Below, in pieces: positions 1 to 10,542 of a DNA stretch of 64,000 bases. The notes beneath the pieces are model-generated. The model was not told the origin of the DNA. It worked only from the letters and a program-made list of their open reading frames with translations, and made no database searches. The translations under genes were made by a program, and so were the position numbers. The stretch is from Xiphydria camelus (lineage: Eukaryota > Arthropoda > Insecta > Hymenoptera > Xiphydriidae). Positions within the stretch are counted from its first letter, which is position 1. Each line of letters starts with the position of its first letter. Location: NCBI GenBank assembly GCA_963678675.1, contig OY783197.1:5242400-5306399 (forward strand), in the 5' to 3' direction.

Positions 1-374
1 ATCACAATCGTCTGTCGTCTAACTTTAGTGTCTACAAACCATGAAGTTGCGCTTTCTTTGTAATAATTTTTTAAATAATTTAGTCCCTTTTCTTTCCCTG
101 AGTTCACACTCCATTCGTGGAACTATTCCCGTAGTTTTCTTTTCCATACATTTCTTATGTCTGAGACAGGTAGAAGAAATTGAGTTTCGTGTCTTGAGAC
201 GATTGCTTCTTTAGCTTTCTTGTCTGCCAATTCATTATAGTATATTCCGAGGTGGACAGGGACCCACATCAGCGTGATTGATTTTCCTTCATTTTCTAAT
301 TTCTCAATTTGCTTCTTTATCCACCATATAATGTGGGAGATAGCCGACCTTTTCGGAAAGTTGTTTAAGGACAT
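1..374 (-). pseudogene. RNase H fragment of a non-LTR retrotransposon
   Basis: The minus-strand reading frame carries the C-terminal signature of a retroelement RNase H: a beta-strand LMWVPVHLGI followed by NELADKKAKEA, which corresponds to the family's WVPSHxGIxGNExADxxAKEA block. An in-frame TAG at 120-122 interrupts it. The same frame continues to the window edge with a block (KNYYKES, then RRQTIV) typical of the stretch after RNase H. Upstream, the frame reads KSVLMSLNNF, like the TDSKSVL segment of the family, and runs almost into the GA/TC microsatellite. This is a truncated, dead copy whose remainder lies outside the window. The family assignment (R1/Jockey type with RNase H) is inference. 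Confidence 0.75.
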
Positions 375-410
375 TAGTACACTCTTGGATTTAGAAGATC
401 TAAATAGTTT

Positions 411-411
<1 letters not shown>

Positions 412-448
<37 letters not shown>

Positions 449-648
449 NNNNNNNNNNNNNNNNNNNNNNNNNNNNNNNNNNNNNNNNNNNNNNNNNNNN
501 NNNNNNNNNNNNNNNNNNNNNNNNNNNNNNNNNNNNNNNNNNNNNNNNNNNNNNNNNNNNNNNNNNNNNNNNNNNNNNNNNNNNNNNNNNNNNNNNNNNN
601 NNNNNNNNNNNNNNNNNNNNNNNNNNNNNNNNNNNNNNNNNNNNNNNN
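412..648. repeat. TC microsatellite and assembly gap
   Basis: A pure TC run (about 412-448) leads into 200 undetermined bases (449-648). The round length suggests a placeholder gap of unknown true size caused by the microsatellite. Confidence 0.97.
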
Positions 649-1069
649 CCATTTGGAACTCTCTTCCGGCTGAGATAAAAGCTTCATCATCTCGTAGTTG
701 TTTCAAGACGAACTTAAAAGCCTACCTCGTTGAACAGGAAAGATCACTAACTACGGTCTCGTCAACTAATTAATGTCACCCATTCATTCATCTCTCATTT
801 TTCCCCCCTATAAATCTGTTATTTATGCCATCTCTAGTGTTGTCGCGGGATGACAGGTCTGCAATATATTGTGTTTTAGAGAGCAAATCTTCCACTGCTA
901 CTCTCCCACTGCTAAATCTTAAGTTATTTACTTGCTTATGTCTATTAAATTTACCTATGTTTATTTACTATGCTAATGATTGTTATTTTCCGCTTGTTCC
1001 TGCAGTTCGCTGCATGTATATTTGGTCCAACTGTGGATCATAAATAAAAATATCAATCAATCAATCAAT

Positions 1070-1075
<6 letters not shown>
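649..1075 (+). mobile_element. 3' end of a non-LTR retrotransposon with AATC tail
   Basis: After the gap, the frame 651-773 encodes WNSLPAEIKASSS, then SCFKTNLKAYL, and stops at TAA. This is the usual C-terminal end of a non-LTR ORF2 (xNSLPxxI...FKxxLKxyL). About 280 bases of 3' UTR follow, ending in AATAAAAATAT and a tail of repeated AATC (1052-1074). The 5' part is lost in the gap, so the size of the copy is unknown. It is distinct from the element at 1108-6018, whose tail unit is ATTC. Confidence 0.75.

Positions 1076-1107
<32 letters not shown>
1073..1107. repeat. TC microsatellite
   Basis: An uninterrupted TC run lies directly between the AATC tail of one retroelement and the 5' end of the next. 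Confidence 0.95.
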
Positions 1108-1108
<1 letters not shown>

Positions 1109-1409
1109 TCATAATGGACGTGTGTTATAACGCTCCGTAAGAAGTGAAGTTTTTTGGTAGGAAGCATATGATGGATAACCGTTAGAGTGGTGTTAAATGT
1201 GCCTATATAGTCAGTGAGGAGTTATGAGTGTTGTCTAATAGATTTGTATGAAATTGAGGACATTAGAACGGATTATAACTTTGGAATTCTAGTGGACAGG
1301 CTATGATCAGACGGCCATAGGAGCTGACGTTTGCTTACGTATAAAGTGCGGCGCAGGTGTCAACTAAATAGCAGAATGTGATGCCATATCGGTAGGTATT
1401 ACTGTCGAT

Positions 1410-2701
1410 ATGGCCGATAAAGAAGAGTATGTAGAATATAAATGTTCTGCATGTAAGAAGGAAATTAAAAACATCGCTGTACAGTGTAAAAAATGCAGAA
1501 AACTATTCTTCCATCCTGGGTGTGTGTCTAGGCATAGGGTATATAATAGGGCCCAAAAGAGCTTATAAAGTGCGAGGGTCCATACGAAGAAATAAAAATC
1601 GAGAGCGAAAAAGAGGAAATGAAGAAGGTAACAGCAGGGGGAAGTGATGGAGAAAGAGCTGGTTCTATAGGAACTATGGGAGGTGCGAATAGACCGGCCA
1701 CGACTGACATGAAAATTGATTGGTTGGTAAAGTCAGTGAAGGAAATGAAAGATGAAGTTGCATGTAAAAAAGAAATTAAGTCAATGATTAGAGAAATAAT
1801 TAAAAGTGAGCTGGAAGAAATAAAGCAAGAGCTGGAAGAGATGAAGAAGAACTTACAAGGAAGAATCGGAGATACAGCAAGCGAGGGAGGGAAGAGCTAT
1901 GCGAGTGCTGTTAGGGAGAAGAAGAAGGAAAGTGTGATAATAGTCAAACCGAAGATGCAACAGGAAAGTGAAATGACAAAAAAATTAGTGAAAGAAAAAA
2001 TTAATATTACGGATATGGCAGTGGGAATTACAAAACTTAAAAAGGGAAACAAAGGAACTGTCATTCTTGGATGTGAGAATGAAAGTGAGATGGAAGAACT
2101 GAAAAATACAGTACAGAATACATTGAGTAAAGACTATAGCATAATGGAACCAAAAGGGGCGAAGCCAAAAATTAAAGTTGTAAACGTTGGGGAGGAAGAA
2201 ATGACAATGGATGATGAAAACTTGCTAAATGTTATTATGAAACAAAATAAAATTGAAAATGATAAGGAGGAGTTTCATGTGCGAATAATTAAAAAGATAA
2301 CCAAAGAAAACTCCAGTAGAGGAAAGGAAAATGGTTCACTAATTATTGAAATGGATGATGTAACTCATGGACTAATAATGAGAAGAGAAAAAATAAACAT
2401 AGGATGGAGAAAATGCCGTGTTTTCCATTACTACAGCATTACAAGATGCTTCAAATGCTGGGGTTATTACCACATCGCCAAATATTGTACGCGACAGGAA
2501 ACTTGCCATAAGTGTGCAGGAGAGCATAAAGATAGGGAATGTAAAACGGAAAAGAATAGATGTGTGAATTGCATGTACAAAATAAAGACATACAACTTGA
2601 AGTTAAATGACGAGCATGATGCTTTGAGCAGGGAATGTCCAACGTATCAGAGAGTATTAGAAGAGGAAAAGAAGAGGACTGGATCGAGTTACATAAAGTA
2701 G
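1410..2701 (+). pseudogene. retrotransposon ORF1 (gag-like, PHD-like plus CCHC knuckles), frameshifted
   Basis: The likely start is ATG 1410. The first about 50 codons form a small PHD/RING-like zinc module (CSACKK, CKKCRK, FFHPGC) and end at a TAA (1566-1568). The following sequence continues in another frame (ELIKCEG, then the long ORF from 1619), so an indel lies near 1545-1560. Residues after 1619 include a coiled-coil-like, Lys/Glu-rich stretch. The C-terminal part has three zinc knuckles: CFKCWGYYHIAKYC, CHKCAGEHKDREC, and a CVNC motif with a longer spacing to SREC. Such ORF1 proteins bind the element RNA and form ribonucleoprotein particles. The stop at 2699-2701 precedes ORF2 by 15 nt. 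Confidence 0.8.
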
Positions 2702-2716
2702 CAACTAAAGACGGAG

Positions 2717-5700
2717 GTGGAGTCAATTATATATACAAATGCGCAGAGTGTGATGGCACACAAAGATGAAATTCAACAGCAGGTTTTGAAGAGGATTAGT
2801 CCGGCATTCTTGGCATTATCGGTCACGAGACTCATATCAGACATTGAAGATAGTGAAGTGAATGTGCCAGGATATAGTGTGATTAGATGTGATGCTGAAA
2901 ATAGGAATACAGAGGGAGTTATGTTATATATAAAGGACGACATTAAATATGAGGTAATAGTGAGGGATAAAATAATGTCTAATTGTTGGTGCATAGCAAT
3001 AGAAGCGAAATGCAATGCGTACAAAGGCGTGATTATGGTCATATACCACTCACCGAGTGGGTCGGACGGTGATTTCTTAAGATTCTTAGAGAATATAGTA
3101 GAGCTATTGGTAACAAAAGGTCAATGTATAGTGACAGGAGACTTTAATATAGATTTAATGGCAGACACTTTCTATGCGAAAAAATTGAAAACAGAAATGA
3201 CATATTTAGGTATGAAACAATATATTGACAAACCAACGAGAGTTACAAATAATAGTAAAACAATGATAGATTTAGTTTTTGCAAATAATAAGATAAATTG
3301 TAAAGTGTATGAAACGCCGAAGATAACAGATCACTCGTGGATAAGTATAGAACTGAAGAAAAATGATAAGAAAGATAAATATAGAGAGTTTGTGTGTATA
3401 TAAGCAGGGATTACAGTACATTTCATATAGGAGATTTCTCTAAAGCCATAGAAGAAAGGATAGAATATGGAGATGATTTAGATGTAAATGAAAGAGCAGA
3501 CAAATTTGTACAGACTATAGTAGATGCATTAGATCTAGTTGCACCAAAGAAGAAGTTTAAAATTCCGAAAATATGGGAAGGGAAAAAATGGTATTCAGAT
3601 GATATACGACTAGCGACAAGGAAAAGAGATGAAGCATATATGAAAGTAATATATACATGTGATGATCGGGACTGGATGCAATTTAAGATTGAAAGAAACG
3701 CAGTAGTTAAATTGATTCGGAAGAAAAAGAAGGAATATTATGAACAAATGATAGATAACTATAAAGGTGACTCCACAATGATGTGGAAAACGCTTAAAGT
3801 GCTAATACGAGGAGAGAACACGAGTGCGAGCGAAATAGATCATGTAGATTTCGAAATATTGGAAAATATAGAGGAATGTAATATAGCGGATAAATTTAAT
3901 TTATTTTATATACAAAGCATCGATAATATTATCAAGTCCACAGGAGAATATAGGAACAGTAAGAAAATTATTCATGTTATAGAAAATAAGGAAGGTATAG
4001 AGAACTTTGAATTGATAGATGTAGACAAGTTAGAAAGAATTATAATGGGGTTGTCAAGGAAAAAAGGAACTGATAAGGGAATATCTAGTGATTCGTTAAA
4101 AGCAAGTTTCCATATTATAAAAAGGGAATTAATGAAACTGATTAACGCTTCATTAATAAAAGGTATATGTCCGGAAGAATGGAAAATTGCTACAATAATA
4201 CCGATTCCTAAGGTAGAAAAGCCAAAGAAAGCAAGTGAATATAGGCCAATAGATATGTTACCAATATATGAAAAAGTATTAGAATTAGTAGTGAAAGAAC
4301 AAATTGAAATGTATTTAAACAATAATAACATTATAACTGAACATAAATCGGGATTTAGGAAAAATCGTTCGTGTGAGACAGCAATACAAATGGTTATTGA
4401 TGATTGGAAAGTATTAATTGATGAGCGAGAAATTATAGGAGTAATCTTTTTGGATCTAAAACGAGCATTTGAGACAGTCGATAGAGATCGATTATTGGGG
4501 AAATTGTATCAATATGGAATAAGAGGAACGGTATTTGAATGGTTAAAGTCGTACTTAAGCAATAGAATGCAACAAGTTAAATTTAATAACCAGTGGTCAA
4601 AGAAAATGATGACAAAATACGGTGTCCCACAAGGGTCAGTACTGGGACGATTGTTATTTACTATATACATAAATGATATAGTTCAATTATGTCCGGAAGA
4701 GTGTAATATTAAAATGTTTGCGGATGATACTTTAATATATGTGAAAGGAAAAGACAGTGAAGAGGTGGAAAATAAGCTGAACAGAGTATTACCAACAGTA
4801 GAAGAATGGATGAATTTGAATAAATTAAAAATGAACGCGAACAAGACAAAATATATGATAATTAGAAGTATAAGAAAGGAATTAAGAAGAAATACTATAC
4901 TAAAATGTCCAGATGGTGTGGAAATTGAACGCGTAGAAAGCACGAAATATCTTGGTATAATTATAGATAGTAAACTCCGGTTTGAAGAACAATGTGATTA
5001 TATGCTAAACAAAATAGGGGAAAAAATAGGTTTTTTAAATAGAATTGGCGGTGACATATCGGGATATGCGAGATGTGTACTGTCTATAAATCTATTATAG
5101 CACCACATTTTGAGTATTGTGCGACACTATTAACAGCGATGGGTATAACTCAGCGTACGAAACTGCAAGTAGCACAAAATCGAGCTATGAGAGTCATATT
5201 ACAATGTGACAGACATACGAAAGTGGAAAGTATGTTGCAAGCACTGCAGTTTATGTCTGTGAACCAGAGAATGTACTACAATACGTGTATTTTTATTTAT
5301 AAAATAATACAAGGGATATTGCCTCAACAACTTAGGAGAAAGATTGTATTAGTAGAAGAAATAAGTGAAAGACAAACAAGACAAGCAGGAAATGTAGCTA
5401 TACAATGTAGGAGAACAAGAAGTGCGCAAAAGAGTATATTCCACGATGGTATACCGTATGTATCATCCCAAATTAAACACGCAGATATACCGACATTGCC
5501 GAAACTTTACCGACGGTCAAGAATTTTATAGTTAGAGTTGGCTTCAGAAGAGTGCGCTGTGTGTGCTGCGCGAGAGCGAAAAGTGTCAAACGTCTGATTT
5601 CCCGATAGCTGTCAATTCGGAAAATCGAAGTATTGAATAATAGACGAAACACTTCGATCTCTTGAATTAACAGCTATCGGGAAATCAGACGTTTGACACT

Positions 5701-5935
5701 TTTCGCTCTCACGCAGCACACACAGCGCACTCTTCTCAAGCCAACTCTAACTATAAAATTCTTGACCGTCGGTAAAGTTTCGGCAATGTCGGTATATCTG
5801 CTTGTTTAATTTGGCATGATACATACGGTATTAATGTATAATGCTATACCGACAGAACTGAAGCAGTGTGATAGGCTCACAGTACTTAAGAGAATGTTAA
5901 GAGAATATAATATTATATCTACCATACCTATGTAG
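2717..5935 (+). pseudogene. retrotransposon ORF2 (endonuclease + reverse transcriptase), broken
   Basis: The endonuclease lies at 2717-3398, with TNAQSV at the start, GDFNID in the middle and ITDHSWI at the end, as in APE-type nucleases. The motif expected to read ETRL reads SVTRL, so the catalytic Glu seems replaced by Val. Around 3385-3400 the frame is lost in a TGTGTGT run and resumes as the RT frame 3394-5100, with DLKRAFETVD, GVPQGSVLG and the catalytic FADD at about 4720. A second frame change occurs near 5075-5085, also in a TGTG run. The C-terminal domain continues to 5453, is split by a MITE, and ends at TAG 5933-5935 (MYNAIPTEL then an LKRMLREY block). It would nick the target and reverse-transcribe the element RNA, but this copy cannot. 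Confidence 0.85.
5454..5828. mobile_element. palindromic MITE M1 inside ORF2
   Basis: Near-perfect inverted repeat with arms of about 170 bp (CCGTATGTATCAT... and its complement) around a short non-paired centre. It is flanked by TA on both sides (5452-5453 and 5829-5830). Removing the element and one TA restores the ORF2 frame across the junction, so the boundaries and the TA duplication are well supported. It has no coding capacity. A single arm of the same family recurs at 55798-55860. Confidence 0.85.
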
Positions 5936-6001
5936 TATTTAAGATACTCTATTATTTTCTAAGTTATTGTAAACAAATAGCTGAGAAAGCTAAATAAATA
6001 T

Positions 6002-6011
6002 CATTCATTCA

Positions 6012-6060
<49 letters not shown>
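6002..6060. repeat. ATTC tail followed by TC microsatellite
   Basis: Four ATTC units (6002-6018) form the 3' tail of the retroelement and pass straight into a TC run. Confidence 0.9.
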
Positions 6061-6061
<1 letters not shown>

Positions 6062-6815
6062 TCGCGTGAGTAAGACTGGTTGTACTGTTTTTCTCCCCAG
6101 ATAGCAAAGTGGCGCCACCGTGACTGCACACTGCTTTCACGCGGTGTATTCGAGTGCATGCACTGGGGTGTCCATCTGTCTGTGCACCGTGAAGCCACGC
6201 TGCAGTCACGCAGTGTGAGCACCGAGTGGAAGCACTGTGGCGTAACAGGGTGACTCCACAGTGCTTGTACTGTGAGATGATGGTGTAGACCCAGTGGCTT
6301 CGCTGTGAAGTTATCATATGGACTACAGGGATGTATTCTAATAAAATATTTATATTAAAAAACAACATTTCTTTTACTATTCCATTTATTAAATGAACAT
6401 ATTGTAGCTGGAGATCCCAATATTAACATATCAAAATGTATTATCCGTCAATTCCCGGGAAAATTTATAATTAATTAAAAACTCGAAGTTTTGGCCCTAA
6501 GCCACTTTATAGTATAGTCTTATTAGATATTCGCGAAACAATTTATTAGTGTCAGGATAAAACCGGTACCAATCGATAGGAAAAAAACTCCTGAATGACA
6601 TATAGAAATGGGTAATCTTCAAATTGACGAGAAATAATGTAATTAATTAAAAACTACCTGTCAAAATCACATGCCAACAAATCGCGAAGCTATATTTTTT
6701 CTGTAACCAATTTCATAAATAAAAATATCCCAATGTAGAGGAGAAAATTCTTTACAAATTTCAAGTCGGAACTTATAGTCTACGATGCACCGTTTTTGTG
6801 TAATAAATTATTATA

Positions 6816-6980
6816 CATATCGATACCTTACTTTGAAAACCTCGTAAGTGCAATTTTGGACAAAAATGCCATTTATAGCTTACTGCGTTAAGATTTAAAA
6901 TCTGAACACACAGTAAGCTATAAATGGCATTTTTGTCAAAAATTGCACTTACGAGGTTTTCAAAGTAAGGTATCGATATG
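6816..6980. mobile_element. hairpin MITE (copy in A)
   Basis: Arms of about 75 bp beginning CATATCGATACC form an almost complete palindrome, flanked by TA on both sides. Copies lie at the same relative place in B (14099-14263) and C (21140-21304), so the insertion predates amplification of the host element. Confidence 0.8.
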
Positions 6981-7312
6981 TAATTCAAATTGGCTTAAAT
7001 CGATCAGCTGATCGTTACGCGACGCTCCTTTATTACGCGTGCAACTAACGGAGGAAAGCGCGTTCCGCAATCTATTCAAATTTATACTCTTTTTCCTGGG
7101 CATCCTAGATTTACTCGATCAAAAAAATGAAGCTACCAATTTGTAGCGGGGAAAATTTACTATGAAATTGATGCAAGAACCTACTTGACAAAATGCACGG
7201 TTAATTTATAATAATTTTTTGAAAGTCCCGGTGTATGAAAGTACAATAAGCTGCGCATGGCGCGTTTTACGTGGTCGCCATGAGAACAGCTGATTGCTTG
7301 GCGAAATATGCT

Positions 7313-8152
7313 CAGGGGTGCTATTCTCGACGCGTGGGAAATGCTTTTCGTGGACGAAATATTTTTCGTTAACGGACGTAAAATTTCGTCGATCACTTTC
7401 GTTAACGATTCGAATATCCCTTCCAAGATAGATCTCGTCAACGAAATTAATTTTCTCACACGAAAAATGTGTTTACATCCCTTAGCGACGTCTTCTTTTT
7501 AGAATCTCGTTTAATCACTTAGCAACGACCCGTCGCATCGGCCCACCACCTCGTCATGCAACTCACCGGCATACAAATACCAAACAACATTCGTTGACGA
7601 AAACAGTGAGAACGACGAATGACAATTTCGTCAACGAAAAAAGTAATTTCGTTAACGAAGGAGTTTCGTATGGGAAAAAATTCCGTGTACAAAATTTCTC
7701 AAACGAAATAATAATTCCGTTCACGAAATCGTTTCTAACGTGTCGAGAATTGCCCCGCAGGGGCAATTGCGTTTTGGTTGAGAAATTTTGTACGCGAAAT
7801 TTTTTCCCATACGCGCGAAACTCCTTTGTTAACGAAATTACTTTTTTCGTTGACGAAAGTGTCATTCGTCGTTCTCGCTGTTTTCGTCAACGAATGGGTT
7901 TGGTATTTATCCGGGGCGGTGGGCCGATGCGACGGGTCGTTGCTAAGTGATTAAACGAGATTCTAAAAAGAAGACGTCGCTAAGGGATGTAAACACATTT
8001 TTCGTGTGAGAAAATTAATTTCATTGACGAGATCTATCTTGGAAGGAATTTTCGAATCGTTAACGAAAGTGATCGACGAAACTTTAAATCCGTTAACGAA
8101 AAATATCTCGTCCACGAAAAGCATTTCCCACGCGTCGAGAATAGCTCCCCTG
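7313..8152. mobile_element. 840-bp palindromic element with repeated GTTAACGAAA motif (copy in A)
   Basis: It begins CAGGGGTGCTATTCTCG and ends with the complement of CAGGGGAGCTATTCTCG, a terminus of hAT style. The interior is filled with TTCGTTAACGAAA-like palindromes on both strands, then a TTTGGTATTT box and a central GCCCCGCAGGGGC. The flanking octamers (AATATGCT and AAATTACT) match at only 5 of 8 positions, so the superfamily is uncertain. Copies: 14596-15435 in B and 19968-20807 in C. Confidence 0.65.
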
Positions 8153-8159
8153 AAATTAC

Positions 8160-9128
8160 TTTCGTACACCGTGTTCATTTCCCGCATGTCTCCCTTGAGC
8201 TTCTCCATCACCACGAATATCCTCTCCGGCGTCTCGAACATCCTCTCGAGATTGACGACTCCGCTGTGGGAGAGATTCTGCAGGATGGCTACTTCGTTCT
8301 TGAGCTGGGCCTTTTGCTCGGTGGGAAAACGCAGCTTGTCGATCACCTTTATCGCCATCGCGCGGCCGGTCTTGCGATGAACTCCGCCGTAGATGATACC
8401 AAATTAACCCGAGCCAAGAACTTCGTCCGGGAAGATGTGATAGAGCTGGTGTCATGTCGGTTACGCGTTCCTCTGGCTCGGTTGTCGACTGCTCCTACCG
8501 ACCTGTGGAAAACGACGCGTGTTTTTCGGTATAGCGTCGGTACGCGTTCGCGCGCACACTCGCGAGCTCTGAACGTACTTGCCGATCCGGAGGTGACGGG
8601 CATCAATGCCTGCCTGATATTCGTTTTCCAGGTCCTCGCCAAGTGAGCGCCAACGCCACTTTCCGGCGGTGGAAGCTGACCACTAGCACCTCCGTAGAGG
8701 GGATCTTCGCCGACGTAGTAATCGACGTTGGCCGTTCTCAATTCGAAACAATGCATCGTGCCTGGAAGGAGAGAATGCGCGCGTTGTACATCGACTAAAC
8801 GCGCACAGACAATTTCTAACGATATACATATGTACTCACGAGAATGTTGTTCCCTGGCGGCGGCGACGACTAGAATTTCAGCCAACGGAATCTCTTTGAA
8901 GTACTTGGAACTGCTGTCGCTTTGGAACAGAATTATGGCCTTTGTGTCCAATCGCCAGTAATGTCTCTTCCTCTGAAAACACGCGCGCCTTAATGATGGG
9001 GGAAGCGAAACCGAATCAGCGCCACGTCGTCAACCTACCATCGGATCGCGATTCGTCGAGTGCACCATCCATCCTTCCTTCAGGATCTTGGAGCCGCGTC
9101 GTTTCATGTGCTTGGCGCTTTGAACTAT
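8160..9128 (-). pseudogene. captured protein kinase D fragment (copy A)
   Basis: Mirror image of the fragment described in copy C at 18992-19960 (coordinate here = 28120 minus the C coordinate). PH-domain exons, retained introns, the two in-frame stops and the 1-nt insertion are all the same. The sense strand is minus. Confidence 0.85.
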
Positions 9129-10219
9129 TCACATCAGCGGTATATTGTTACTCGGCGATGAGCTGCACCTGCGTTATCGCGTACGAGGTACCAAGTGTGA
9201 CGGAGGGAGTGATGGAGAAGAAAAAAAGATAAAGTATCGCAAGTGTCGAGATACAACGTTGATTGAATAATTACCTCGATGGTCTGGAATTTTGAAATTC
9301 GTCGGAAGATGCGTCGTCATGGCACGGAACGAGGTCCTACGGAAATATCATACGCCTAAAACGATTCTTAGTGCGCTTTCCTCGTGTTTCCTTGTGTTTA
9401 TGCGATTAGAGGGGGGATGATGACAGGTTGGCTTATTGTCACTTCGCTGTAGACTCCCAGCATAGCTCGGTCGTTCGCAAGGGCCTCTTCGGTGTCCCGG
9501 AGCTCCCGAGGCGGTTTCTCGCGAGGGTCGCTCGTCTGGTGTTTCTCTGCTGGCCTTTGCGGTCTTTCGTCAACCGACGCTATGTAGCGGCGGCCATGAT
9601 GGCGTTCGTGCCACGAGGGAACTCGATACGACAGACTTCGTAATCGTTGCATACTGCCTAAACGCCGGCCTCGCCGCACTTCCATTTCACTTATTCGCAC
9701 TGCTCCGTGAACACCACCATGCACTTTTTATCGCACTCACTCGCGAAAAACCCGACTAAAGTTCCGAATTTCGTAGGAGCGATCCGCCACACGTCCGCAC
9801 TGCTCGACCACCGAACCTTTAAATTTAATTACGAACACGCGTTCCCTGCGTATTAAAATGATTGAGTTAACCCCCGTACTAAAATCTTGAAATTTGCGTA
9901 AAACTATGTTGGCGTGCCGCGGGAGCTGCGTGTTCCGCAGCGAATTCATTAATTCGTTAACAATTTTGTGAAGACAGTGAATTTACCGATATTCATGGTC
10001 GGTAAATTTACGAAGTGTGCACGTCGAAAAGGCACCGTGACTGCACTGAGTGTAACCACTGTGTCTTTATCCTGTGAACCACTCCGTGTGCTCACTGTGT
10101 AGCCACGGTGCTTTTAGTTTGTGTACGCCACGCGATCACGCCACGGTGAGACCACAGTGGTGCCACTACGTGGCAGCACTGCGTGCGGCTAGCGTGTAAA
10201 TCCACGCTTTGCTGTCGGG

Positions 10220-10542
10220 GTCTCTGCTCCAATACGGAAATTACCGCTATCTTTGCCCACGGGCATTACTACTCCTGATTCATTTGCATGCCTTAAGTTG
10301 CAAACTGTTGACTAATTAATCTGAATGCTGGACTAGCCGCTTGAATTCTCTTAAAACGGCTTATATTATTGCTTGTCACTGGAAGTGAGGTTAGATCGCT
10401 TGTGCTATATTCGGGAATGGTTCGCTCAGTCGGTAACGGAGCGCTCGACGTCTTCACTGCGGATCAACGCCATCTTGTGGACTAAGCATTCATTCTGCAG
10501 TCTCACTGACCTCTGCTGGTAAAGCCATTGCCCCCATACCGT
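10220..10542. other. spacer X, no gene
   Basis: About 320 bp of unique-looking sequence between the right end of A and the left end of D. It is mirrored as X' at 17578-17899. No ORF, motif or internal repeat was recognised. Confidence 0.7.

Larger units (their letters stand above)
1108..6018 (+). mobile_element. R1/Jockey-like non-LTR retrotransposon, near full length, inactive
   Basis: The order is 5' UTR (about 1108-1409), ORF1 with zinc motifs, ORF2 with APE-type endonuclease and reverse transcriptase, a short 3' UTR and an ATTC tail (6002-6018). It starts beside one TC microsatellite and ends beside another (6018-6060), suggesting target-site preference for TC repeats. ORF1 has one frameshift and ORF2 has two, and a 375-bp MITE splits the ORF2 C-terminus. 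Clade placement rests on the CCHC knuckles, the endonuclease and the RT motif set; R1 and Jockey cannot be separated by eye. Confidence 0.85.
6096..10219 (+). mobile_element. 4.1-kb element, copy A, carrying a captured kinase fragment
   Basis: Termini are CCCAGATAGC at the left and GCTGTCGGGG at the right, followed inward by many CACNGTG-type repeats (for example CACTGTGG, CCACCGTG). Inside are a TA-flanked hairpin MITE (6816-6980), a 840-bp palindromic insertion (7313-8152), and a protein kinase D fragment on the minus strand. No transposase ORF is present, so it is non-autonomous. It differs from B and C at least at the CGTAAC/CATAAC site (6241 here). Confidence 0.85.

Noticed and set aside
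374..706. Open frames made of Glu-Arg or Ser-Leu repeats across the TC run and gap
   Set aside because: They are translations of a dinucleotide repeat and of undetermined bases.
6009..6368. 119-aa frame starting in the TC repeat and entering element A
   Set aside because: It crosses a microsatellite and a transposon boundary and has no domain; the same frame appears with different ends in B and C.
8160..9128. A functional protein kinase D gene
   Set aside because: Only PH and the start of the kinase domain are present, with two stops and an insertion, inside a repeated transposon.
9398..9724. 108-aa frame as a firm gene in A and B
   Set aside because: An overlapping frame is equally protein-like and no family is recognised, so it is listed only once with low confidence.
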